From Lycorma delicatula (taxonomy: Eukaryota; Arthropoda; Insecta; Hemiptera; Fulgoridae): DNA of 64,000 nucleotides. The DNA is taken from contig NC_134463.1 in the NCBI RefSeq assembly GCF_047948215.1, positions 59,393,701 to 59,457,700 of the forward strand, given 5' to 3'. The notes below the pieces were generated by a model, which saw only the letters and a program-made list of their open reading frames with translations, did no database searches and was not told the DNA's origin. Below are positions 11,787-29,199 of the stretch, one piece after another. The translations under genes and the position numbers were made by a program. Each line of letters starts with the position of its first letter. Positions within the stretch are counted from its first letter, which is position 1.

Positions 11787-12795
11787 TAATATAATCTGGG
11801 GAATTAAAAAATAACACTGGGATTGGTCAACATTTTTATTAATTTATTGATAACATTACAGGTTGTACTTTTATTCAGTATTGTTGCTTAATAATGATTC
11901 TATGTTAATCTAAAATTATTTGCGTTTTTAAAATTAGTAAACCTTTTTCAAGAACAAAAGCAGTTTATGAAGTTGATTACTTCAAAATATATTGGATACT
12001 CATTCAGTTAACGTTTTTGGATTTTGAAAAAGATTTATTAATCTTGATTTATTTTTCAATATTTTACGATAACTTCATGAGGTTTTGTTTGTGGTCTTAC
12101 CTTGCCACTTTCTAGACTAGTCTTATTTTCATCTATTGTATTTAGTGAGTTCTTATCATGGCCTTGGAAGCTTTTTGAGTTTGCCCTGTAATAATAATAC
12201 TTAGAAAAGTAAACAGCTTTTTGAACAGCGGATTAAGAATCTTGTTAATGAATGTTGGTTTATTTTTATCTCTTTTCTAGTCCTTTTTGAATTAGTTAGC
12301 ACCAAATCATATATGTTTTCCTGTGATTGATATTTTTTATGAAATTAATTTTTAAGTTTGTAGATCTCTGAGATCAAATGTCATCTTTGTTAAAAAAATA
12401 TAATAATCTGCTGAGAGGACTAATAGGGAAATAAAAAGAGCTGATGCCCATTCCATAAGAAACTTAGTTTAAAATTAAATTAAATGTTCAGAGTGGATTG
12501 ATGAGTTATCCTTATCATACAAAAAATCTCTGATAAATGAATCTCTGATTTGGACAGTATAGATGTTTGTAGAGTGACCATAATGATAAATTATCACTTA
12601 ACCTTAGCAGTAATATGACGAGAATGGAAAAAAAATTATATTTGTGTAAACTATGATGAAGTGATAATAGAATATTGACTTGCCGGAGAAATAAAATAAT
12701 ATTACAGTGGCAACATTAAAATTGATCTTTATCAGTAATGGCAGAAATCCAGTTTCAATGTTCAGAAAGAAAGACAATGAAAGCAGTTTTTTTAA

Positions 12796-13193
12796 ATATT
12801 TTTTCTTGATTCTCTTGTACAAAAAAGAACAACTATCCATAATTGTAGTACAATTTTTAAATGAATTCCTGGAATAAACCTTAGAATCCATTCCAAAACC
12901 AAGACAAGCCATGTTTCTCAGTCTTATTTTTGTTTCCTTTTGTTTCTATTTTCTCATTTATTGGATTATCACCTCTTCAAAGATTTTTTACAGGATATTT
13001 TTTCTTGATTCTCTTGTACAAAAAAGAACAACTATCCATAATTGTAGTACAATTTTTAAATGAATTCCTGGAATAAACCTTAGAATCCATTCCAAAACCA
13101 AGACAAGCCATGTTTCTCAGTCTTATTTTTGTTTCCTTTTGTTTCTATTTTCTCATTTATTGGATTATCACCTCTTCAAAGATTTTTTACAGG
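12796..13193. repeat. Two-copy tandem duplication, unit 199 bp
   Basis: 12796..12994 is repeated directly at 12995..13193. By eye the two units are identical, including the junction words at both ends. The unit is unique-looking AT-rich sequence, not a microsatellite. It is either a very recent tandem duplication or an assembly artefact. Confidence 0.9.
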
Positions 13194-13263
13194 AAAGAAA
13201 TTCAATATAAATAAGAAAAGATAATTTATGCCTGCTCAGAGTTGATTCAATATGCAACCAAAG

Positions 13264-13350
13264 GTTTCTACTCTCTGGGATCAAGAAACTTCTAAGCACT
13301 TGACAAGTTCTACTCTCCTGGAATGAAGAAACTTTCCAGCACTTGACAAG
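13264..13350. repeat. Two-copy diverged direct repeat, unit about 44 bp
   Basis: TTTCTACTCTCTGGGATCAA...GCACTTGACAAG is followed directly by TTCTACTCTCCTGGAATGAA...GCACTTGACAAG. The ends match well and the middles differ at several positions. Confidence 0.75.
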
Positions 13351-13609
13351 TACATTATGATTTGCAAGAGGATGTTGTAATATATTATTTAAGGCTTCAT
13401 AGTATTTAAGTGTAATCAAACAATGGCAATTTATATTCTATCACCTTTCCTTCTTTAGTAAAAAGTTGTTCTTAAACTCTTTCATAGACTCTACATCTTA
13501 GTAATTTTTTTTTTTTTATAAATAATATATGACATTAACATAATTGTTGAGGAGTATAATTATTTACATGTTGTTATCTGAATGTGTATTTTATTAACTT
13601 GCATTCCAG

Positions 13610-13797
13610 CTTGCCAGAAAATAGTTCAGCAGAGGTTATCAGCATCTACCACCTGTTTAACAACACCAACTAATTCAAGACCGTCAACTCCAAGTAATCC
13701 ATTAGCACCTACAAGAGGGATGCATCCTGCTCCATCTCCACCACTTACATTACCAACACCTCAATCACCTAGCCATGCACATACTATTTCTCATAAG
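13610..13797 (+). CDS. CenG1A: AGAP exon 3 in window: end of GTPase domain and S/T/P-rich linker
   Basis: Acceptor GCATTCCAG, donor AAG|GTATTA (phase 0). The first residues ACQKIVQQR complete the last GTPase helix. The remainder is a disordered linker rich in S, T, P and N (TPTNSRPSTPSNPLAPTRG and further P-rich stretches) ending PSHAHTISHK. Linkers of this kind between the GTPase and PH domains are long and poorly conserved in the family. Codon usage is AT-rich like the other exons. Confidence 0.93.
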
Positions 13798-13974
13798 GTA
13801 TTAGTTATATCTAGTGTTATATGATTAACTGTAGTATTTTTTTTTTAATTCATTATATATTTTTTAGCTCGCTTTAGTTAATCTACTGGCTAAACTCGTC
13901 ATCACAAAATCAGATGATTTTCAAAGTTGAGAGTTCTAAGGTATGAGTCCTTGTAAAGGCAGTTGCTTTTATAT

Positions 13975-14105
13975 GAATTTGAATACTAGACTGTGGATAC
14001 CGTGTCCTTTGGTGGTTGGATTTCAATTAACCACACATCTCAGGAATGGTCAACCTGAGTCTGTTCAGGACAACATGCTTACTAGTACATTTACACTTAC
14101 ATTTG
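13975..14105 (+). mobile_element. SINE-like dispersed repeat, sense copy
   Basis: Matches the reverse complement of 30360..30534 over GAATACTAG, TTTGGTGGTTGG, TTTCAATTAACCACACATCT, GGAATGGTC and CATTTACA, in the same order and with similar spacing. Two such copies in opposite orientations in different introns show a dispersed family. The 3' tail is diverged here. Confidence 0.7.
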
Positions 14106-14191
14106 CAGCTGCAGACCTGGCAAGCCAGTAGCAATAATTGCATTTGCCTAATACATACACATACAGATTTGGCAGCAAGCTGGAAAAACTG

Positions 14192-14195
14192 ATTG

Positions 14196-14249
<54 letters not shown>
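14192..14249. repeat. (AT)n microsatellite
   Basis: About 28 uninterrupted AT units. Confidence 0.95.
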
Positions 14250-14252
<3 letters not shown>

Positions 14253-15016
14253 TTTTTTTTGTTTTTTTAAATAACTTCATTTTTTACAACCAAAAAATTA
14301 TTTTTTTATAGTTCCGTCATAATGTTTACATATTTTTCTTCCGAATCTATAATCTTTTCTTTGAAAAATAAAGCATTCTCATACATTAAATATAGGTATC
14401 CATTTTCATACCTATCATCTCTAGCTAAGAATTATTCATCTCCATTCATGAATGCCTAAAAGTTTTGCACCTGTAAAACATCTAAAATAGATGATACATG
14501 ACTGTTTTTTCATTCTAAACTATAAATTAGATTTTGCTTGGTTACAGCGGTCATTTTTATACTCTAAATGTGTCTGTTTTAACTTTTTTTCTTATGTTCA
14601 ATGTGAAAATTTTATATTAAAATAACACATTGTGTTGTGCAGGATAAGGTGTAGTTTTGACTTTTGAGTATTTTTATAATATATTTGAGGTATATTTTTA
14701 CATTTTTCTATATCATAATTTTTTAAAAGATGTTATCTGTAACAAAAGTTATTGAAGATTAAGTTAGGAAGTGATTTTTATTTACTTAACAATTTTTAAA
14801 GATTGATAACCTATATAATGCCTGATAATTTAGCTATGTTTGATGTAAGAAAAAGATTAAAATGAATAGGAAATAATGAAAACAGGAAGTAGGTCATAAA
14901 ATTTTGATTAGGTAAAAAGTTAGAAAAATTTGATTAGATAGAAATTTAAGTTTTAGATAATAATTTTATATTTTATTATTTTTTCATTTGTTTGTTTTTT
15001 TTTTTTTTTGTTATAG

Positions 15017-15225
15017 GAATCATCTTTAGGTTTGAACAGACAACTTGTACATAATCATAATTTATCATCATCAACTCATCAATTACATAAACCAGTTATA
15101 GAAAACAATATATTGGATAATAATAATGTTGCTAAAATACCTCCATCAACACTAGGACCATCAGATAACCTAGCACCACCACCCAAAGATCTACCAACAC
15201 CGAGTTCAACACCAACTACCACTAG
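15017..15225 (+). CDS. CenG1A: AGAP exon 4 in window: low-complexity linker
   Basis: Follows a long T-run ending GTTATAG and ends AG|GTAAGT in phase 2. It encodes ESSLGLNRQLVHNHNLSSS and then an N/H/S-rich and P/T-rich segment ending PSSTPTTTR. There is no folded domain. The reading frame is open throughout and fits exon 3 (phase 0) and exon 5 (phase 2), which is the main support for it. It may be alternatively included, since it is the least conserved-looking exon. Confidence 0.88.
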
Positions 15226-20116
<4,891 letters not shown>

Positions 20117-20264
20117 GATTATATGGATGATATACATGGGAAGGAGATATCTTTACAGTATGTTACTGTTAAAGTACCAGGTCAAAAACCAAGAGGTTCT
20201 AAAACAATTACACCTCCAACTACAAATGGAATTAATGATAGTCTGTCGTCTTTATCTATTACCA
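20117..20264 (+). CDS. CenG1A: AGAP exon 6 in window: PH domain, DYM..HGKE block and start of insert
   Basis: Acceptor GATATTTTAG, donor ACCA|GTAAGT (phase 1). It encodes [20 protein letters not shown] followed by PGQKPRGSK, a signature of AGAP PH domains, and then runs into an S/T/N-rich segment. This is the start of the long insert that splits the PH domain in this family. Confidence 0.95.
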
Positions 20265-21359
20265 GTAAGTATATGATCGTAATATCAAAAAATAAGTGTT
20301 ATTTATTCTTTAACATTAAAAATAGTTATTTCTTTTTTAGTTTGTAGTCTGTAGGTATATTTCATTACTTTAGAAGCAGAATGTAAACTATTGTTTGAAT
20401 ATTGAAAGGGTTGCATTAATTTTTTTTCTAGTCTTTTGTATGATTATGAAAAAACTCTGGAGCTGGAGCAAACACTTATTAAAGTTGCTTTCTTTGATGT
20501 TTAGTGTCCTGCTACCACCTCACATTGATAAATGGTAGATATAACTGTTGGGACTGAATATTACTTGCAGCTCATTCAATGGGAAACCTATTTGTCATTT
20601 ACCTTATCTAACATGGAATGAGGTGTTTATCATTGTTGTGAATAGTTGTACCATTTCTATAATTGACTTCTTTCTACTTTATTTTAATGGAACATCTAAA
20701 ATAAAAAAAAAGTATGTATGTAAAATATCAGTAATTGAATTCTGTTCTACTGGATAGTTTTCAGGAAGGAAGTTTATGGTCCTTATTCTAAAAATGGGTT
20801 GGTCATAAAATATAGTTTAAGGGTTTAAGGCCATTTTGGATCTGTCTTGTTCCCCTCACACACACACACACACACACTCTCTTTCTCTCTCTCTTTTACA
20901 CCCTTTCTAAAAGAGAAGTCAAATAAAATTAGAAATGAATTTATGTAAAGGTTTTAAACAATTTTTTCTAGAAGGTAAACTTACAAGAGCTTGGATTCTG
21001 TTAAAATTTTGGTTTAAAAGTTATTTAATGGATTTTATAATTCTGAAAGTGTTCTAAAAGTAATTTTTCCTTAATAATAGTAAAAATTATTACTATTATA
21101 GTTATTAGTATTATTACTATTAATATTAGAATATTTCAAATTAAAAAACTTGGTTTCTGCTCAAAAATTGTAACCTTACATAAGTTACAAGTATTAAAAT
21201 AATAGTTATAACATTGTAGTTGTAATATTTCTTGTGCCATTTTATATAACCTAAACATATATATTTATTATTAAACATAAATTTTAACTTATAAAATATT
21301 TATTGTGTTAAAATTATATATATTAATTATTTAATTGTAAATATAAATATTTTTTTTAG
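20265..21359 (+). other. Intron 6 (1.1 kb)
   Basis: AT-rich, with a short (CA)n(CT)n microsatellite near 20856..20894. No element recognised. Confidence 0.85.
20856..20894. repeat. (CA)n(CT)n microsatellite
   Basis: CA repeat running into CTCTTTCTCTCTCTCTTTT. Confidence 0.9.
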
Positions 21360-21450
21360 GTTATCAAGGTAAAGAGAAAAGGCCTCAAGATAAAGTTCAA
21401 TTAACAGCATTTGAAATACTAAAAGAGCCTGGAAGATTAATACAGCATAG
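21360..21450 (+). CDS. CenG1A: AGAP exon 7 in window: insert within the split PH domain
   Basis: Small 91-bp exon. Acceptor TTTTTTTAG, donor CATAG|GTTCGT (phase 1 in, phase 2 out). It encodes SYQGKEKRPQDKVQLTAFEI and then LKEPGRLIQH. There is no known domain; it belongs to the PH insert. Support comes from phase agreement on both sides and the absence of stops. Confidence 0.88.
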
Positions 21451-23210
21451 GTTCGTTCTTTTTTAAATTTTATGTATTACATTATTTAAATTTGTGAAGT
21501 GTAATATGTAAGTTGACATAGTTTATCTTTCATATAATTCTGTTAGAATTTTAATTTTAAGTTGGAAACTGTGAAACTTTGTGAAGTTGTTGAATGGTAG
21601 GAAAGGTCTTATTTTTAGATGTCAAACTCATGGACTGAGGTAAAATAAAAGTTTTGTTCTACGTTATGCTTAATTAGTTCTTAAGTTTACCACTAAAGAA
21701 AGTCTGCCCTGTGTTATCAGGCTTTCTCTCTGTTTTATATCTAAACTCACATTTAAGTCATACCTGGTGACATCATATATAAAATATGTAGGAATTACAA
21801 AGGATTACTATAATAAAACTTTTTTTAATAACATAAAGTAAAAAGCAAACATATTTTTCAAAAATAAATATTTTTTTCAGAAACAAATCCTGTTTTATTG
21901 TTTTATTTTATAAATAATCTTTCAAATTTTGTAAATTAGATTAGAATAATCAATCTAATAAATTTATATAATATTTGTTCAGTTAGATTGTGGTTGAGTT
22001 ACCTACTTATTTTGTTTATAGAAAAAAAAAATCTTTTTCATTAATTGAGTTGGTTTATATTCGTAAGATATGTAACCCTTAAATTTTTATTATTATTTCA
22101 AGTAAAGGTATTTTCAAGAAATTTATTGTTCTTTTTAAGTGTTAAAATGTGTTTTTATTGCCTTTTATATTAAGCAATCATAAATTGTTTTTTGAGTCAG
22201 CCAAATTAAAATTCATACTTTTCTCAACAAAATAATTTTAAAAATTACAATGATTTAAAAATAAAAAAAATTACAATTACAAGTAAATTTTTATTCTGTA
22301 CTCATTTTTGTTTTTTTTGTTTTTTATGTACTGAAAAAAATTAAGTCCCCTTCGCCAAAGTAACATCAATTTGCCTGAAGCTTAATTTATTTTTTTGGGT
22401 AAGATATGTTGGCTATGATTTAGAAGGGGGGTGTGAAAAATATTTATGAAAAGATTTATTTTGAATAATGGATGAAGGAATGGATCATTATTTTGAGGAT
22501 TCAAATTAAAATGCAGTGCTCAGAGAATTATTCGGAAACGGCTTTGATATAAGAGATATGAAAAAGAATAAAACCGAATACCATAAAAGGCATAATAAAG
22601 GTTTGGCCCTGGAACAACAAACAGACTAATGAAACCTTTTCCAACTGCAAGTATACAAACATCTGTAAAATGAATATAACAGCTGTTGTAGGCAGTGAAA
22701 TTTTTGGAACGTATTTACAGTTGTAACAAGATCATTCTAATGGCTTAGTTACAAGATGATTGTAACAAGCCATAACAAGATGATTGTAATGGCTAAGTCA
22801 TAAAATTTTTATGATTCAAAAAGTAATAAAACTTTTATCACTTAACCATTATACTCATCTTTTTCAATTCCTGCAGATGCATTCAAAAGTGTGATGAACA
22901 CTTTGAGAAATAACTTACAATTTTTTTTAATCCAGGATCATTACTGTTGATCTAAGCGTAATTATTTTAGATGAACACATTCTTTTTTATTATAAAAACT
23001 GTGAATGTTGCCAACAGTTCATTGGGTTTATTGATTATTGAAGTTACAGTATTATTATTATTATTTTTTTTTTTTTTGTAATAAACTCTATTACTCTACA
23101 ACAAATAGAATTACTCTTTTACTTAATAATTGTTTGAATTTTAAATCATTTTAAGCCCTTATTTTATATTTATCGATATAATCTGTAAAATATTAAATTT
23201 TTTTTTCTAG
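21451..23210 (+). other. Intron 7 (1.8 kb)
   Basis: AT-rich. Around 22715..22800 a word like AACAAGATGATTGTAA recurs three times with changes, forming a small irregular tandem array. The surrounding 22350..22960 block is less AT-rich and may be an old transposon, but no protein motif could be read. Confidence 0.75.
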
Positions 23211-23365
23211 TAATGATGATCCAATGATTACGTCAAATAATTTATTAGTAAATGGAAGTAGTGGTATAGGTGGTATCCTAGCTGATGGCAAGGTTGAAAC
23301 ACCCAATGTTAAGAAAAGACATAGAAGAATAAAAAGTAGTGGAGTTAAAAATCAAGAATGTGAAG
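23211..23365 (+). CDS. CenG1A: AGAP exon 8 in window: PH insert with basic cluster
   Basis: Acceptor TTTTTTTTCTAG, donor GAAG|GTAATT (phase 1). It encodes the end of the PH insert, including a G/S-rich stretch and a strongly basic cluster (KKRHRRIKSS) that leads into the second half of the PH domain. The intron after it is only 165 bp, the shortest in the gene. Confidence 0.9.
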
Positions 23366-23475
23366 GTAATTTTTGTTATTGTTCTTTAAACTTTAATTTT
23401 TAATCAATTTATATTTTTCTAAATAAATTGTGTTTAAGCTTTAAAAATTATTACTTAAGAGTTAATATTATTTAA

Positions 23476-23691
<216 letters not shown>

Positions 23692-25369
23692 TAAAATAGA
23701 ACAGTTATTTTTTATTTATCTTTTCTTGTTTTTGTTAAGGGAATGTATTACTGAACATCATTTTGTAAGCACCATCAGACCTTATTTTTATAAAATATGT
23801 TTACATCAGCTGATCTGTTCAGCTAGAACATTTTGAAATCTTAGTATTCTAAGGGAATTGTATGATACTTTGAACATTAAAAAAATTGAAAAGAAATTTT
23901 AAAACTAATTCAAATTAAAAGCTTTTTCATATCAATGTGCCAATTCCATAAAATGTAGCTGATATTCTGCCCTACAAATAATGTCTTCATTCTGTTTGCA
24001 ATAGGGATTGGTTGTAAATGAATAGTTTCAGAGAAAATTACTGTGAGCATCATCTCCTGTACCTCAGGTTTATTCACATGTCATAGTCATTAGAAAGATT
24101 GGGATAAATAGAGTAAAGCAACAAATAGGAGTACCTCTTCTCAATATGAAACTATACAGTGCATACAGTTTCTTCTCAGTAGTATAAGACTATTATGCAG
24201 TTATACTGGCTAAGGCAGTAAACTTCCTAATGGCATTTTCCTTTTTTACCTTATCACTTATTTCTAATTCTCATAACTTACCAATAATGAGAATCTATCC
24301 TTATTTCTCATTATAAATTCTGTTGGTGTAGTTAGATTCTTGATGCTGAAGATCATAGAATCTGAAGAGCCCATACATCTTCAGTATCTGGTAGCAAGGC
24401 TGCTTGTGGACTGACTCCAAAGATTCTTTTCCTATTTGTTTGTTGCACAAAAAGACCTATTACTGAGGTACCACAGGTAAATCTGGGGCTTCTAACCCTT
24501 CTACTAATATCCAGAACATCAGTAGTTTGATCTGGAGCTTATTAGAATTAATTTTTTATTTGCTTACAAGTAATTAAAACCTTCTTGGATGTGTGTATTC
24601 AGATGAAGTTATTTACTGAAGTTAACAAATGAAAATAAAATCTGTCCTACTTTAATGCTAAATAACAATCAAGGTTTTTTTTATGCTAATTACTAATTAA
24701 ATATTTAATAAATAGTATTAATTAAGGAATTGGGTAGTCAATGATGTGCTCTTATAATAATTTCATGGTCCCTTAACACCTGGAATGTTTCAAGAAATCA
24801 CTTCCTGAAAAGTGAATAGTGTGAAGTCAGTTTATAAAGCCGATAATTAAACTCATGTTTAATTAATTTAATTCATCTTGGCTACAGTTTAACTTCTAAA
24901 TTGAGAAGTTAATGACACACTGTTTCTTTCTCAATCTAAGGATTGATTTCTCTTCTACATCTCATTTTTGCTAACAACTTCTTCTTTGTTTTTATATTAC
25001 AACATTCTCACTAATCTTGATCTAATGCTTCTATTACTACTAACCTATACTCTTCCCTTAAGTTGTTCATTTTGAAAAACTGTTGTGCCTGCATAAATTT
25101 TCAACAATATGAACTCCTCATTTTAAATTAATCTTTTCCAAAAAGTTCTATTTTCATCAACACTTTTAATAATTTCCTTCTTCCCTTTTGCTGTGTCAGC
25201 ACTTTATAAAATTTTCTGCATTTTTAACTGACATCACATTTTAAAATCCTCACTTTATTATTTTCATATTCTCTGAAAGTCTGACTTTCTTAGACAAATA
25301 ATATGTATATTTAATGAAATTGGATAATTGTTCAACTAATAATTGCAGTATATAAAAAATCTAAAGTAT

Positions 25370-26219
25370 TTTTTTTTTGTCTTCAGTCATTTGATTGGTT
25401 TGATGCAGCTCTCCAAGATTCCCTATCTAGTGCTAGTCATTTCATTTCAGTATACCCTCTACATCCTACATCCCTAGCAATTTGTTTTACATATTCCAAA
25501 CGTGTCCTGCCTACACAATTTTTTCCTTCTACCTGTCCTTCCAATATTAAAGCGACTATTCCAGGATGCCTTAGTATGTGGCCTATAAGTCTGTCTCTTC
25601 TTTTAACTATATTTTTCCAAATGCTTCTTTCTTCATCTATTTGCCGCAATACCTCTTCATTTGTCACTTTATCCACCCATCTGATTTTTAACATTCTCCT
25701 ATAGCACCACATTTCAAAAGCTTCTAATCTTTTCTTCTCAGACACTCCGATTGTCCAAGTTTCACTTCCATATAAAGCGACACTCCAAACATATACTTTC
25801 AAAAATCTTTTCCTGAAATTTAAATTAAATTTTGATGTAAACAAATTATATTTCTTACTGAAGGCTCGTTTCGCTTGTGCTATTTGGCATTTTATATCGC
25901 TCCTGCTTCGTCCATCTTTAGTAATTCTACTTCCCAAATAACAAAATTCTTCTACCTCCATAATCTTTTCTCCTCCTATTTTCACATTCAGTGGTCCGTC
26001 TTTGTTATTTCTACTACATTTCATTACTTTTGTTTTGTTCTTGTTTATTTTCATGCGATAGTTCTTGCGTAGGACTTCATCTATGCCGTTCATTGTTTCT
26101 TTTAAATCCTTTTTACACTCGGCTAGAATTACTATATCATCAGCAAATCGTAGCATCTTTATCTTTTCACCTTGTACTGTTACTCCGAATCTAAATTGTT
26201 CTTTAACATCATTATAAAA
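25370..26219 (-). mobile_element. 5'-truncated LINE insertion, antisense in intron 9
   Basis: On the minus strand it starts inside the reverse transcriptase at 26219 and ends with a poly(A) seen as a T-run at about 25369..25378. The 8-bp word AAAGTATT flanks it on both sides (25363..25370 and 26217..26224) and is a candidate target-site duplication. 5' truncation, poly(A) tail and flanking duplication together are the hallmark of target-primed LINE insertion. The frame is still open for more than 240 codons, so the insertion is relatively recent. Confidence 0.85.
25437..26156 (-). pseudogene. LINE ORF2 C-terminal fragment (reverse transcriptase and tail)
   Basis: Begins just before the catalytic box: MLRFADDIVILAECKKD (F-A-D-D). 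It then shows EFCYLGSRITKDGRS, IAQAKRAFSKKYNLFTS, FLKVYVWSVALYGSETWT, RLEAFEMWCYRRMLKI and DRLIGHILRHPG. These are the ordered motifs after the YADD box in a large insect non-LTR family. The open frame continues upstream to 26219 without a start, because the element is truncated. It ends in TGA at 25437..25439, after which a further 17 codons in the same frame (DRESWRAASNQS) lead to a second TGA at 25383..25385. The first TGA therefore looks like a premature stop from an arginine CGA. I do not assign a clade. Confidence 0.9.
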
Positions 26220-26980
26220 GTATTATTCTAAAAAAAAATTTAATTATTTAAAGATAAATTGAAAAACAAGAATATATTCAAAAATTGTTTTTACAAAATT
26301 TTACTTAATCTATATGAACATTTCAAATTTTTACACAATCATCATCAGTACGTAGTAATGAAATAGTGTATATAAGTAATACATTTTAAAAATAAGTTAT
26401 CCATTTGAAAAATTTCTTAAAATTTTTTAGCTAGGTTTGCTCTTCTGACTGGGATTCCGTAAAATTATTAAAGTTATTTGTATTTTATACTCCAAAAACG
26501 TGAATACGCTTTGAATAAAAAAATAGTGTTTTAGAAGTGTATTTGCCAATTTATATTTATTATTATTATTGCTTCATTTTATTTAAATTTATTAATTTAT
26601 TTTATACAAGTAATATTTCCTCTAACAAGTCTATATATTGAATATGATTGCTTAACAGTCAAATTTGTCATGTAGTTTTAGATTTAAAGCACAGTTTTTG
26701 TAAGTGATTTTCTTGTTTTCCAATAATCATTTAGCATTGCGTTTTTTGTATTATGTTTTGCCAAAATTAACTCGAGTGATTTTTAATAAACAATCAATTC
26801 ATTTACATATTTCAGAATTTAAGTGTCTGGCTTATACTGTATACTGACTTGTTAAATTTTTATTTATATTTACTTATGCTCTACTTTTTATTATTCTTGT
26901 GTTGTTCAGATTAAAAAGATAAATAACTAAATAAATTTTATGTAACAATTTGCTCATTATTTCATATTATTTAATTACAG

Positions 26981-27098
26981 GGTAATGAAAGTTGTAAGGG
27001 TAAATCAAGGTTACATTCTTCTGTAGAAGCTGCTTCTATACATTCTATCAGAACTAGAGTACCTGGAAATACGCATTGTGTTGACTGTGATGCTCCTA
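26981..27098 (+). CDS. CenG1A: AGAP exon 10 in window: start of ArfGAP zinc finger
   Basis: Acceptor TTAATTACAG, donor CCTA|GTAAGT (phase 1). It links the PH and ArfGAP domains and contains the first zinc-binding pair in GNTHCVDCDAP (C-x2-C). The segment before it, SIRTRVPGN, is the usual entry into the ArfGAP domain in this family. Confidence 0.96.
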
Positions 27099-27821
<723 letters not shown>

Positions 27822-29199
27822 TAAGTTACCAGCTGGATTATCTTTTTGTTTTTTTAATATTACTTTTTAAATTTCAAAATTAGAAATGAATTTTCTATTT
27901 CTGCATTGTTATAAAGTAACAATTTGCATGCAGTTAACCTGAATAAAGGCAGTTTGAATATTGATTGCCTTGTTTTAGCTCACTTAAGAGTCTGGCAACT
28001 TTGGAAAATCACATTAGGAAAGACATTATTTTTCATCAGTACTTTTTCTACTGCTTGAAATAATAATAAAGTGTAAGCAAAGCAATTGTTACATTTAATA
28101 TTGTTTACCAGATGATTTTAATTTGTTATAACACAAAATTGTAGTAGATCCCAAAAATTCACATTCACAATGTGTTTGCATTTGGAGAGAAATGTAATCT
28201 CTACTCATAATCAGTAAACTAATGTGTGAAGGTGATGTCTGCTGGTTAATCAAAGGGGATTAATGGAAGGAAATCATTTAATTTTTTTTTGCAATTAATG
28301 TCAGGATCAATTCATATTTCAAATAAAACAAATAATGAAGGCAAATATTTTCTTTCACCCTAAAACTTCCTGTACAGTATTGTTTTCATAATGATTACTG
28401 ACTTGCTAAATTTTTGCCAATCAGTTAGTTATGGACATTGAGAATTTGAAAATTTGAGAAAGCCTCTACTCCAAGTAACAAACTGAAACAGTTGAAAATG
28501 AAATTAAATATTGCTGAATTAAGAAATTAATTTTAGACTACAGGATTACAAACTATAATATTTCTTATCATTGTATATGCTTTATCAATTTGTAATCAAA
28601 ATAAAAAAGTGATAGTTGTACAAAAAAAATATACTATTTTCATGTTAATAAATTAATTCTGTAAAAGATAATTTTATAAAATTGTAGGTTTCTCATTCAG
28701 TAAATAGTTTTTATTTATTTTTGAACTTGATTGTTTTCTACTACCTCAGTCGCCATTGATAGTATTTGAATCACATCATAAAAAATGTTTTCAAAATGGA
28801 TAAATAAATATAAAATTCTTTGTTTGTCCTTTATTAAAGGTGTTATGTTTATTCAATCACACTCATCAACAGACTTAATAAAAATTTTAGAGTTTCATAT
28901 TAAATTGTAATTCTTAAGTTAAGTTTAACTTAGTGATTTTGTATTTCACTTTTTGTTACCTATCGATCAGTCAAAGAAGTTGATTTTATAAATCTTTTAA
29001 TAATGTTAGGGCTTTATCAGTGTACATTAGTGCTCTCCAAAAAGGTTTAATGAATGTATATTCAATGTAGATGCTTACACTTTTGATATCAGAATTCTGT
29101 TGAGCATAAAAAGTTTGTGCTTTAATACCTTTATCATTCATGTACAGCCCTCAGTAAATCTGAGTATAATTTAGGAAAAGAAAGGAATTACTCTTAAGC

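Larger units (their letters stand above)
9790..13609 (+). other. Intron 2 (3.8 kb)
   Basis: AT-rich. It contains a 32-bp palindrome (10764..10795), a long TG/CG microsatellite (11692..11786), a 199-bp tandem duplication (12796..13193) and a short two-copy repeat (13264..13350). No coding sequence was recognised. Confidence 0.85.
13798..15016 (+). other. Intron 3 (1.2 kb)
   Basis: Contains a SINE-like copy (about 13975..14105), an (AT)n microsatellite and otherwise featureless AT-rich DNA ending in the long T-run before exon 4. Confidence 0.85.

Noticed and set aside
12604..12912. 102-codon open frame on the minus strand
   Set aside because: It runs across the edge of the 199-bp tandem duplication in an intron and shows no domain; a chance frame.
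25875..26194. Open frames on the + strand over the LINE
   Set aside because: Antisense shadows of the reverse-transcriptase frame on the minus strand.
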